This document shows, one piece after another, positions 9,101-16,432 of a DNA stretch of 64,000 nucleotides. Position numbers and translations under genes: made by a program. Positions within the stretch are counted from its first letter, which is position 1. The number at the start of each line of letters is the position of its first letter. The stretch comes from CALMKX01 sp036274895 (GTDB taxonomy: Bacteria > Acidobacteriota > Thermoanaerobaculia > Multivoradales > SZUA-115): contig DASUEU010000057.1 of assembly GCA_036274895.1 (NCBI GenBank), forward strand, positions 1 to 64,000, given 5' to 3'. The notes under the pieces were generated by a model. It ran no database searches, was not told where the DNA came from, and saw nothing but the letters and a program-made list of their open reading frames with translations.

Positions 9101-12100
9101 GGTGTTCCTGGCCAGGGTCTCGCCGTCGGCGCGCAGGGAGGCGTCGGAGAAGAAGACCCGGGAGCCGAGTCGTTCGCAGAGCTGGGCCTCTCCGGCGGAG
9201 ACCCCGAGATGGCGCAGGGACACCTGCGCCTGCGTGAAGGCCAGGGCGAAGACCCGGGCCGCGACGCCGTGGTCGTGGTACTTCTGGGCCGAGGCCAGTG
9301 CGGTCGGCTCGTCGGCGGCAACGCCGGTGGTGAACGAGACGCGGGCGAAGCCTCCGGGTGCCAGCCGCAGCCGGGTGCGCAGCGAGAGGATCGGGTCGAG
9401 CACCGCGCCGGTGGTCCCCGAGAGAGCGCGTCCGTTCATCGCCCTGGGGTTGTCGGGACCACGCCCCCGCCCCAGGAAGCGCATGCGATCGGTCTCCCAC
9501 TCGACCTGCGCGTGGGTCGGTCCCTGCATGGCGAGCACGTGGAACCCCACCACCACCGGCTCGCCCGGCGAGCGCTGCCGGCGTCGCGCCAGCAGGGCCG
9601 TGTTCTCGGCGATCCACTCGGTCTCCACGAAGAGCTTGCCGAACGCGGGGTTGGCGACGTCCTCGGCGACCGACCCCAGACCCAGCTCGACGTAGCTCGT
9701 CAGCTCGATCTCGCGGGTGCGGTCGCTGCGGTTGGTCAGCGAGACGCGCCGGACCTCGGCATCGTCCCCGGGGGCGACGGCGATCTCGAGCCGCGTCAAG
9801 ATCTCGTGGTCGAGCCGTTCGAAGGTCACCTTCTCGGCGAGGAGGTCCACCAGGTAGGTGTCGGGCTGCTTGGCGATGGGCTGGTAGGCCGCGGACCAGA
9901 CGGCTCCGCTGTGGACGTCGCGCAGGTAGATGAACTGGCTTCCGGGATCGCGGGTGCGGTCCTGCCGCCAGCGCGTCACGGCGCGGCCGCGGCAGAAGCT
10001 CGTCCCGCCGCCGCCGTTGGTGACGATCGCGACGTAGCTGCCGTTCGAGAGGATCTGTGCCCGGGGGAAGGGCGTGTGGGGTGAGCGGAAGCGGCGCGGC
10101 GGGCGCGGCAGCGCGGGCGGCTCGGCCCGGGCCTCCTCGGCCGGCCGCGGGTCGATGACGGCGGCCTCGCGGGGGATCCGCTCCTGCAGCAGCAGCTCGG
10201 TCGCCTGGATGCGCCGGTCGGCATGGAACCGCTCGACCATCACGTCGGGCAGGAGGACGTTGGCGATGGCCACCAGCACCATCCCCTGGTGGTGCGCCAT
10301 GTAGGTCTTCACGATCACGCCCGGGCCGCTGCTCGCGGCCGGAGAGTCGCCGCTCTCGTGCGGCTTGCGCACCGTGTAGTCGATGGCCTCGTAGTACCCG
10401 AGCGGCCCTTCGGCTCCCTCGGCTACCAGTCGTCGCAGGTTGCGCACGGCTTCGGCCGGCTCCAGGAGAGCGGCCAACGCCGTCGCGTAGGGGGCGACCA
10501 CGAGCTCGTCGGCCAGCCCCCGTTTCAGCCCGAGGCCCGGGACGCCGAACTCCTTGTACTGGTAGTTGCCGAGCCGGTCGACCAGGTCGTAGGCGGACTC
10601 GGAGATGCCCCACGGAGCCCGCCGCTCGCGACCGTATCGGATCTGGCGCCGGATGACCCTCCGGCAGCTCTGGTCGAGGAGCGTTCCCGGATACGTCCGC
10701 ATCAGCAGGAGCGGCATCAGGTACTCGAACATCGTCGCGCTCCAGGAAACAAGCGTCGGCACGCCGCCCACGCTGACGACCAGCCGTCCGAGGTGAAACC
10801 AGTGGCTCTGCGGGACGTCGCCCTTGGCGATGGCGAAGAAGCTCGCCAGGCGCGACTCCGAGGCCAGGAGGTCGTAGAAGGCGCTGTCCATTCGCCCGGG
10901 CCCGTTGGCGTCGGCCAGGCGATAGCCGATCGAGAAGAGCTGACGCTGGCGGTCGTAGAGGAAGGCGAAGCGCATCCCGTCCGCGAGCGTCGCCGCGCGC
11001 CGTGCAACGTCGCACAGCCGAGGTGCCAGGTCCGGTTGCGCCGCAGCCAGCTGCCGGCACCCTTCCGCCAGGGCCAGCAGGGCCCCCGCGAGATTGCCGC
11101 TGTCGACCGTGGACACGTAGCGCGGCGAGAGGGGCGAGAGGCTCTGGGTGTCGTACCAGTTCAGCAGGTGACCCTCGTGGCGCTCCAGCCCTTCGACCGT
11201 GGTCAGGGTCCGGTCGAGCCGTTCGACCAGGGCCTGCGCCGGCAGCAGGCCCAGGTCGTGCGCCGCGAGCGTGGCGAGGAGCCCCATGCCGATGTTGGTC
11301 GGCGAGGTGCGGTGGGCCACCGGGGGCGCTCGTCCTTCCTGGAGGTTGTCGGGCGGCAGCCAGTGATCCTCGGGGCCGGCCAGGGTCTCGAAATAGAGCC
11401 AGGTCTTCTGCGCCACCGCCATCAAGAGCTGACGGTCCTCCGGCGATGGCTGGCTGCGGCGCGGCACCGTCGACCGGCTGAGCCAGTAGGCGCCGGCGGG
11501 TGCCGCCAGCCACAGGGCGAGGAACGGCAGGGCGAGAGGAAGGGCGCCGGGCCGCACCGCGCCGACCGAGGCCAAAAGCCCCAGGGCCGCGAGCGGGCTC
11601 GCCGCCATCTCGACGAAGAAAGAGCGGATCCCCTGCCGCAGCAGGCCGGCGGCGCGCGCCCCCTGGGAGGCCGCGGTCTCCCACTCGAGCAGGCGGCGCC
11701 GGGTGATGACCAACCGGACGAGCGTCAGGGCGATGGCGTGCACCATCTCCCAGGCCTGGAAGGGCAGGAAGACCAGGGTCAGGAGCGACTGCCCGAAGGC
11801 GGTGGCCAGATCCTCCAGGAGGCCCCGAAGGTGGATGCGAGCCCCCTCGCGCGAGGAGCGCCGCCGCGAGATCTGGAGCAGGGCGACCAGGAGGGGGAAG
11901 GCGACGACGGCGAGACCGCCGAGGGTCCAGACCAGCGGGCTCCCCGGCAGGAAGGTCCACGCCGCGGCGAAGAAAGCGAGCAGCGCGGGGGGTACGAGGC
12001 TGCGCCGGAGGTTGTCGAAGATCTGCCACTGGCTGATGAGCGGCAGACGGTTCTTGATGAAGCCCTGGGGTGTCGGGACCACCGGCAAGAGCCAGGCGAG

Positions 12101-14377
12101 GATCTGCCAGTCGCCGCGCACCCAGCGGTGCTGCCGGCGGGCGTGCGCGAGGACGTTGGCGGGGTAGTCGTCCACCACCTCGACGTCGGAGACCAGCGCG
12201 GTCCGGGCGTGCAGTCCCTCGAAAAGATCGTGCGACAGCAGTGCGTTCTCGGGGACGCGCCAGCCCACCGTGGCCTGGAAGGCGTCGACGTCGTAGAGCC
12301 CCTTGCCGGTGAAGATCCCCGTACCGAACAGGTCCTGGTAGGTGTCCGAGACCGCCGTCGTGTAGGGATCGACGCCGGTGTGCCCGGCGTACACCCGGGC
12401 GAAGAGAGAGCCGGCGGCGCTGGCGAGGTTGACGCTCACGCGCGGCTGGAGGATGCCGTAGCCCTCGGTGACCCGCCTCAGGGCGGCGTCGACCACGGGC
12501 CGGTTGAGGGGATGGGCGAGGATCCCGATCAGGGTCCTGGCGGCACCTCTCGGCAGCCGCGTGTCGGCATCGAGGGTGAGGACGTAGCGCACGGACGGGA
12601 GGATGGCAACGTCCCCGACCTTGACGCAGGAGTGGGCGTCCGTGGGGCAACGCAAGAGGCGGTTGAGCTCCTCGATCTTGCCCCGCTTGCGCTCCCAGCC
12701 CATGAACACGCCCTCTTTCGGGTTCCACTGGCGGTCGCGGTGGATCAGGTAGAAGCGGTCGCCGCTGCCGGGCCGGTGTGAGGGTCCGTGGCGGCGATTC
12801 AGCGCTTCGATGCCGGCCACCGCGGCGGCCAGGATCTCGTGGTCACCAGCCACCGAGAGCGTCCGCGCGTCCTCGAGATCGCTCAGGATCGCGAAGTGGA
12901 TCCAGGGGTCGAGGTTGCCGAGGGCCTGGACCTCCAGGTGCGCCAGCAGCCGCTCGACCTCGCCAACGCTGCCGAGCAGCACCGGCACCACCACCATGGT
13001 GCGGGCGCTCTCGGGGATCCCTTCCGAGAAGTCGAGACGGGGGAGGCGCAGCGGCGGAACGAGCGCGGCGACCACCCGCTGGACGAGCAGCACGGCGAGC
13101 TCGCTCGCGGGAAGCAGCACCAGGAGGGCCGCGGCCAGCGCCATCCCCGGGCCGCCCGTCGAGTCGGCCCAGGCGTACGCGGCGAGCACGCCGCCCGCCG
13201 TCAGCAGGCCGATGCTGCCGAGGTAGGCCGCCGTTGCATGGGCGAAGGCCCAATGACGGAGCCGCTCGGCGAGGCGCGGCCGGTAGGCCACGTCGATCTC
13301 GAGACCGCTCCGGCCCGTGCCGATCAGGTGATGGCCGACGTGCGCCGCCGGGTCACCGGCCCCCGCGCGCTCCGCGGCCCGGCGGGCGCTCTCGACGGTG
13401 CGCAGGGCTACCCGCACCTGCGCCTCGCCGGTCGGTTGGGCGAGATCCTCCACGGCGTGCCGGTAGCGGTCGCGGCTGGCGAAGTCCATCCGGGGATAGG
13501 CCCCGGCGGGGTCTCGCCGCAGGACCTCCTCCACCGGGCTGACCTGCTCGACGAAGCGGCTCCAGTCGTGCGTGCCGCAGAACCGCAGGCTGGTCACCGT
13601 GTTGCCGGTGGAGACCTCCTCGGTGGCCTGGCGCTGGTTCTCGGCGCGCACCGCGTCCTCGGGTGTCGTTCCCGTCGCCGCCAGCGCCTGCTCCACCGCC
13701 GCGGCGAGGGGGGAGACGCGGGGGTCGTGCTCGCGCATTCGCTGGCGCAGCTGCGCCACGAAGGCGCTCGGCAGCGGCTCGGGGAGGGGACCGGGAGGGT
13801 CACCGTGCTCCAGCCGTGCGAAGGCACGGTCCGCCTCCAGGCGAGCCGCCCGCCCGGCCAGCAAGCCGTCGGTCAGGACCCTGAGGTTCTCGAGCAGGGC
13901 CAGCTTGAGCACGCTGGGCAAGGCCCAGAGCTCGCCGATGGTCAACGGCGCCACGGTCTGGAAGGCGAGGACGAAACGGGTGAGGCGCTCGGCGTCGAGG
14001 CGACCGTCGCCGTGCCGGATCAGCTCGAGCGCCAGGGCATGGATGCGGGCCTTGCCCGCGAGCTCGCGCGCCGCGAGCTTGGGCAGCGTCCGGTAGTAGC
14101 GGACGGGAAGATCCCGCCGCACGGCGCGCCCCTCCGACTCGACGAGGTGGAAGTTGTCGAGCAGCCACTCGGCGGCCGGAGGCACGGCGACGCCCCGGTG
14201 GACGTCGTCAGCGAGGGAGCCGTAGGCCGAAGCGAGGACCCGCCGGTTCTCGTCCAGCCGGGGCAGCACGCTCGGCCCGCCCGTGCGCGCGGCCGGCCTC
14301 AGCGTGAAGACGGCGGCGAGAGTCTTCGCCCGTTCCTCGAGGCCCTCGAGGCTCAACAGCTCGCCCCGGAGAGGCAT
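6176..14377 (-). CDS. ndvB: Cyclic beta-1,2-glucan synthase (NdvB/ChvB family)
   Basis: A giant membrane enzyme of 2733 residues, the usual size of NdvB. It makes cyclic beta-1,2-glucans, periplasmic osmo-adaptation polymers. Visible parts in order are an N-terminal helical region, transmembrane segments around residues 370-460, and a GT84 glycosyltransferase core with DADTRLPRG (Asp603) and the QxxRW motif QHRWVRGDW (Gln749). More transmembrane helices follow near residues 790-950. Then come a glucoamylase-like region and two GH94 phosphorylase-like halves that set ring size and chain length. The ATG at 14377 lies two bases after the stop of the upstream membrane-protein gene, so both form an operon driven by promoter copy 5. 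Its grouping with BON, PBP and PldA under the same promoter type suggests an envelope or osmotic stress regulon. Confidence 0.95.
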   Translation of the reverse strand: MPLRGELLSLEGLEERAKTLAAVFTLRPAARTGGPSVLPRLDENRRVLASAYGSLADDVHRGVAVPPAAEWLLDNFHLVESEGRAVRRDLPVRYYRTLPKLAARELAGKARIHALALELIRHGDGRLDAERLTRFVLAFQTVAPLTIGELWALPSVLKLALLENLRVLTDGLLAGRAARLEADRAFARLEHGDPPGPLPEPLPSAFVAQLRQRMREHDPRVSPLAAAVEQALAATGTTPEDAVRAENQRQATEEVSTGNTVTSLRFCGTHDWSRFVEQVSPVEEVLRRDPAGAYPRMDFASRDRYRHAVEDLAQPTGEAQVRVALRTVESARRAAERAGAGDPAAHVGHHLIGTGRSGLEIDVAYRPRLAERLRHWAFAHATAAYLGSIGLLTAGGVLAAYAWADSTGGPGMALAAALLVLLPASELAVLLVQRVVAALVPPLRLPRLDFSEGIPESARTMVVVPVLLGSVGEVERLLAHLEVQALGNLDPWIHFAILSDLEDARTLSVAGDHEILAAAVAGIEALNRRHGPSHRPGSGDRFYLIHRDRQWNPKEGVFMGWERKRGKIEELNRLLRCPTDAHSCVKVGDVAILPSVRYVLTLDADTRLPRGAARTLIGILAHPLNRPVVDAALRRVTEGYGILQPRVSVNLASAAGSLFARVYAGHTGVDPYTTAVSDTYQDLFGTGIFTGKGLYDVDAFQATVGWRVPENALLSHDLFEGLHARTALVSDVEVVDDYPANVLAHARRQHRWVRGDWQILAWLLPVVPTPQGFIKNRLPLISQWQIFDNLRRSLVPPALLAFFAAAWTFLPGSPLVWTLGGLAVVAFPLLVALLQISRRRSSREGARIHLRGLLEDLATAFGQSLLTLVFLPFQAWEMVHAIALTLVRLVITRRRLLEWETAASQGARAAGLLRQGIRSFFVEMAASPLAALGLLASVGAVRPGALPLALPFLALWLAAPAGAYWLSRSTVPRRSQPSPEDRQLLMAVAQKTWLYFETLAGPEDHWLPPDNLQEGRAPPVAHRTSPTNIGMGLLATLAAHDLGLLPAQALVERLDRTLTTVEGLERHEGHLLNWYDTQSLSPLSPRYVSTVDSGNLAGALLALAEGCRQLAAAQPDLAPRLCDVARRAATLADGMRFAFLYDRQRQLFSIGYRLADANGPGRMDSAFYDLLASESRLASFFAIAKGDVPQSHWFHLGRLVVSVGGVPTLVSWSATMFEYLMPLLLMRTYPGTLLDQSCRRVIRRQIRYGRERRAPWGISESAYDLVDRLGNYQYKEFGVPGLGLKRGLADELVVAPYATALAALLEPAEAVRNLRRLVAEGAEGPLGYYEAIDYTVRKPHESGDSPAASSGPGVIVKTYMAHHQGMVLVAIANVLLPDVMVERFHADRRIQATELLLQERIPREAAVIDPRPAEEARAEPPALPRPPRRFRSPHTPFPRAQILSNGSYVAIVTNGGGGTSFCRGRAVTRWRQDRTRDPGSQFIYLRDVHSGAVWSAAYQPIAKQPDTYLVDLLAEKVTFERLDHEILTRLEIAVAPGDDAEVRRVSLTNRSDRTREIELTSYVELGLGSVAEDVANPAFGKLFVETEWIAENTALLARRRQRSPGEPVVVGFHVLAMQGPTHAQVEWETDRMRFLGRGRGPDNPRAMNGRALSGTTGAVLDPILSLRTRLRLAPGGFARVSFTTGVAADEPTALASAQKYHDHGVAARVFALAFTQAQVSLRHLGVSAGEAQLCERLGSRVFFSDASLRADGETLARNTLGQDGLWRFGISGDLPIVLVRVAEPEDLELVRQVLVAHEHWRLKGLRADVVLLNEHAASYREAINEGLGQLLDTGPWSAWKAQPGGVFLLLAEAMQEAETVLLEGVAQAVLSGDRGTLEQQLDRPGTDPPLPLGTVPLDEAPETTAPAAEGEPPPLLLGNGLGGFTPDGREYVVVLEGDRETPLPWINVLANPGFGSIVTTSGAAHTWAENSRENRLTPFANDPISDPTAEAIFVRDEESGALWGATPAPLGRTSRSPRWVVRHAAGVTRFARAARGIDQELAVFVARDEPLKLSLLSLTNRSDRPRRLTLFSYCEWLLGPPLAGGPRFIVTEQDGETGAVLARDLYGRDRERVAFAAASEPLLSATGDRLEFLGRNGSLARAAGLGRPLLLNRFGAGLDPCAALQIVVDLEPGATRRVVFLLGQGRDAAEALALLRPFAGEDGAAAAEAELARVEAFWEDTLGAVRVTTPDDSFDLLVNRWLLYQNLACRLWARSGYSQAGGAYGFRDQLQDVLALLFTRPDLTREHLLRAAARQFVEGDVQHWWLPPTGTDPGGQGIRTRCSDDLLWLPYALAEYVEATGDRGVLDQQVPFLEGPAVPPGESEVYGLPTVSQETGTLFEHGLRAVDRALTVGAHGLPLIGSCDWNDGFSNVGPEGRGESVFVGWFLHAVLGAFAPWCEERGDAPRAARYRAERERLGTMLEQSWDGEWYRRAYFDDGTPLGSSQNDEGKIDSVAQTWAVLSGAARGKRAERAMDAVRAHLVRRGSGVILLLSPPFDRTALDPGYIKGYIPGIRENGGQYTHAAAWVVLALTRLGSGDEAVELFHMLNPINHARTPSRVEQYKTEPYAVAGDVYDHPAHRGRGGWTWYTGSAGWLYRVALEGILGLERRGAFFTVNPCIPSSWPTFSIEWRFGRTLYTIVVENPKRRCRGVARVELDGLAIARSAASPAAIPLLDDGKARRVRVVLGAGGGAA

Positions 14378-14379
14378 GG

Positions 14380-14865
14380 CTACTTCGGGACGTCGCCGTC
14401 CGAACAGTGATCACCCCCTGCGTAAGGTCCAACGTCTGTCAACCCGGCTCCGAGCGCCGCCAACCGCGAGCTTTGGTCGTCGAGCCAGGCGAGAAGGGTT
14501 TCGTCTGCGGCGTCTCTCGGCGGCAGCTGGAGGCACTGGCTTTCCGAGCCATGGCCTGGATGGCCGGTCCCGCGGGTCACCTGGCCAACGCGCTTCGCCG
14601 TCTCGAACAAGCGCCCGGCGAGGTCGAATGCCTGCTCCCGCCAGACCACCTGCTCCGCTCGCAAAGCCCGGTTCTCGTGCCTGGCTGCACCGGTTGCGCG
14701 AGCTGTCAGGAAGCCGTCGAGACCGACCAGCGAACCACCGGCAACCACGATCAGGCCGGCGATGCCGAGGGCGAGCAGCAGGCGCCGAGCGACTCGCCAG
14801 GCACCCTTGGCGCTCGGCACGTCATCGGCCCGAGAGCTTCCGGCGGGGACGACTGCGCGTGGCAT
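14380..14865 (-). CDS. Single-pass membrane protein upstream of ndvB
   Basis: A 161-residue protein with a short cytoplasmic N-terminus, one strong transmembrane segment (about residues 29-50) and a periplasmic part starting with a helix (ENRALRAEQ) that could form a coiled coil. This layout resembles the N-terminal half of membrane-anchored M23 peptidases, but no peptidase domain follows. It may be a remnant or a dedicated partner of the glucan synthase. Two bases separate its stop from the ndvB start, so the genes are surely co-expressed. The leader GGAAAGGACGGTCTCCC before its ATG is nearly the same as that of the penicillin-binding protein gene. Confidence 0.7.
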   Translation of the reverse strand: MPRAVVPAGSSRADDVPSAKGAWRVARRLLLALGIAGLIVVAGGSLVGLDGFLTARATGAARHENRALRAEQVVWREQAFDLAGRLFETAKRVGQVTRGTGHPGHGSESQCLQLPPRDAADETLLAWLDDQSSRLAALGAGLTDVGPYAGGDHCSDGDVPK

Positions 14866-14895
14866 GGGAGACCGTCCTTTCCAGAACGCTCTCCG

Positions 14896-14967
14896 AGACT
14901 AGTTTTCGGATCCCGCACCGGGAAGAGCACTTTCTACCCTGGAGCAGGGCCGCGGCCCGGGTAGAAA
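14896..14967 (-). promoter_or_regulatory. Dyad-promoter element, copy 5 (ndvB operon)
   Basis: Perfect dyad TTTCTACC (14967-14960) and GGTAGAAA (14938-14931) with 21 bp between, then GTGCTCTTCC, an 18 bp spacer and CTAGTCT (14902-14896). The ATG at 14865 is about 30 bases downstream. It is ten kilobases away from copy 4, so the family is not a local tandem duplication. Confidence 0.75.
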
Positions 14968-15020
14968 CTACCGCCCCGGCGCACCCGCTCGGGCCCTCTG
15001 CCCGTGCCTGCTGCCTCCCC

Positions 15021-15701
15021 TCAGCCCCAGCGGACCGCCTTGTCCAGGGAGCGGGCGGCCACGTAGCGCTCGTTGACGATCTGGGTCTGCTCGATGGTCC
15101 AGGAGAGGTCGGGGTTCAGGATGGCGGTCATCGAGTAGACGTTGGGCGGGAACTGGATCTGCGCCGGCGCGTTCATGGTCGTCACGTCGATGACCTCGCC
15201 CTCGACGTAGTTGCCGAAGGCGATCCAGTACTCCGGATGCGGGGTGAACACGGCGTTGACGTTCGCCATGGCCTGGACGACGTAGGTCGCCGAGCCGGCC
15301 ATGCCGATGCCGACCGACGCCACGTTGGAGGGGATGGTGCGGTCCTGGACCACGTTGAGCGACCCGGGCTGCGAGGCCTTGGTCTGGTTCGCGAAGGTGA
15401 AGGCACCGTGCTGGGCGTCGTAGGTCAAGGTCACCTGGTTGGAGGTGGTGAGGTCCGCCGGCCAGTACTGCGAGGCGGCCACCACGATCCCCGGGGTCAG
15501 CACGCCGGTCTGGCTCCAGACGAAGCCGTACTCGATCTGCCACTGGAAGCTCACCGAGGTGGTCGGGTAGGCGTACTTGGTCATCCAGGCCAGGGGCATG
15601 CCGGCGTTGTCGAAGCTGGGGTTCTGCTGGTAGAGGCTCGCCGAGCCCGGGTTCTGGGAGTTGTTCTTGAAGATCACCGTGTATTGAAAGCCGTTGGCCA
15701 T
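15021..15701 (-). CDS. RhiA-like protein
   Basis: A 226-residue protein without a signal peptide. From memory it resembles RhiA, the quorum-regulated rhizosphere-expressed protein of Rhizobium. Shared features include an N-terminal YTVIFKNNS segment, SLAW-like and FVWSQTG motifs, a TFANQT segment, GSLNVVQDRTI and the FTPHPEYWIAFGN region. The function of the family is unknown; it looks all-beta. It starts 10 bases after the stop of the selenoprotein-like gene, with GAGGAGACC as ribosome-binding site, so the two are an operon. Confidence is moderate for the family and nil for a function. Confidence 0.65.
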   Translation of the reverse strand: MANGFQYTVIFKNNSQNPGSASLYQQNPSFDNAGMPLAWMTKYAYPTTSVSFQWQIEYGFVWSQTGVLTPGIVVAASQYWPADLTTSNQVTLTYDAQHGAFTFANQTKASQPGSLNVVQDRTIPSNVASVGIGMAGSATYVVQAMANVNAVFTPHPEYWIAFGNYVEGEVIDVTTMNAPAQIQFPPNVYSMTAILNPDLSWTIEQTQIVNERYVAARSLDKAVRWG

Positions 15702-15711
15702 CTTGGTCTCC

Positions 15712-16284
15712 TCACGCTGCGGTTGGGTCCCGGCCCACGCCGAGGGCGTCGGCCACGCGATTGATGTAGTTGAACCACGAAGCGATCAGGGTGATCTGGA
15801 GGATCGCTCGGTCGTCGAAGCCGTGGGCGCGCAGGCCCTCGTGGTCACCCGGGCTGATCCCCGTCGCATCACGGGTCAGCTGGGTCGCGTAGTCCAGCAT
15901 GGCCCGATCGGCCACCGAGATCGGGGCGTTCTCGTAGTCCGCCACCAGCGCCTCCACCAGGGCTTCGTCCAGGGTTACGGCACGCAGAAACTCTGCGTGA
16001 GCGCCCAGTCAGTACTGGCACCGGTTGACCGCCGAGACCCGGGTGGTGATCATCTCCTGCTGCCGCCGGGTGAGGGGCAGCTCCGGGGACAGCAGCGTGC
16101 CGAAGGTCGCGAACGCGTGGAAGAGGGCGTCCGGGATCAGCGTGTGGGTGGCCACGATGCTGCTGCTGCCATCATCCCCAGGGGCGCGGTCGTACTCCTT
16201 GGGGTAGAGGGCGCGCTGGCCTTCGATGGCCCGGCGCAGGGCATCGTCGGCCTGATCGAAGGGAATCGTCTTGATCCAGGCCAT
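15712..16284 (-). CDS. AhpD-like (carboxymuconolactone decarboxylase fold) selenoprotein, UGA as Sec92
   Basis: Reading through an in-frame TGA at 16011-16009 joins two segments into one 190-residue protein of the AhpD-like, peroxidase-related family. The TGA falls at the second position of the redox motif, giving Cys89-Gln-Tyr-Sec92 and then His96, the C-x-x-C-x3-H pattern of AhpD with the second Cys replaced. Family-like sequence continues smoothly after the codon (LGAHAEFLRAV). A hairpin with an 8 bp perfect stem and GUU loop starts 9 bases after the UGA (15999-15981), placed as a bacterial SECIS should be. The ATG at 16284 has a strong GAGGAGGAG ribosome-binding site. Such proteins act as thiol/selenol peroxidases. 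No sel genes lie in the window. The alternative, a nonsense-mutated gene, is less likely given motif and hairpin. Confidence 0.8.
15981..16011 (-). promoter_or_regulatory. UGA codon with SECIS-like hairpin
   Basis: On the minus strand TGA (16011-16009) is followed after 9 bases by CACGCAGA, a GTT loop and TCTGCGTG (15999-15981). The eight base pairs are perfect and the loop starts with G at 15991, 17 bases after the UGA. A short stem with a G at the loop start, placed just downstream of the UGA, is what SelB recognises in bacteria. The hairpin is also coding. Confidence 0.7.
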
Positions 16285-16432
16285 CGGGTCTCCTCCTCGG
16301 GATCCAGGAAGGGAACTTCCTCGGATCATGCTGGACGGTTCTGCCCATCGACTCTACCTGTTCTCCCGCGGCAGCGGTCCCCGCGCTAGACTAGGGCCTC
16401 ACATCCAGCCACTTGCCGCCGAGGAGAGTCCG

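Noticed and set aside
10223..12781. Long plus-strand open frame inside the glucan synthase gene
   Set aside because: No recognisable domain; it mirrors the strongly supported ndvB frame on the other strand.
16009..16011. TGA taken as a normal stop, making two short genes or a pseudogene
   Set aside because: The codon sits exactly in the redox motif, the family sequence continues without frameshift and a SECIS-like hairpin follows.
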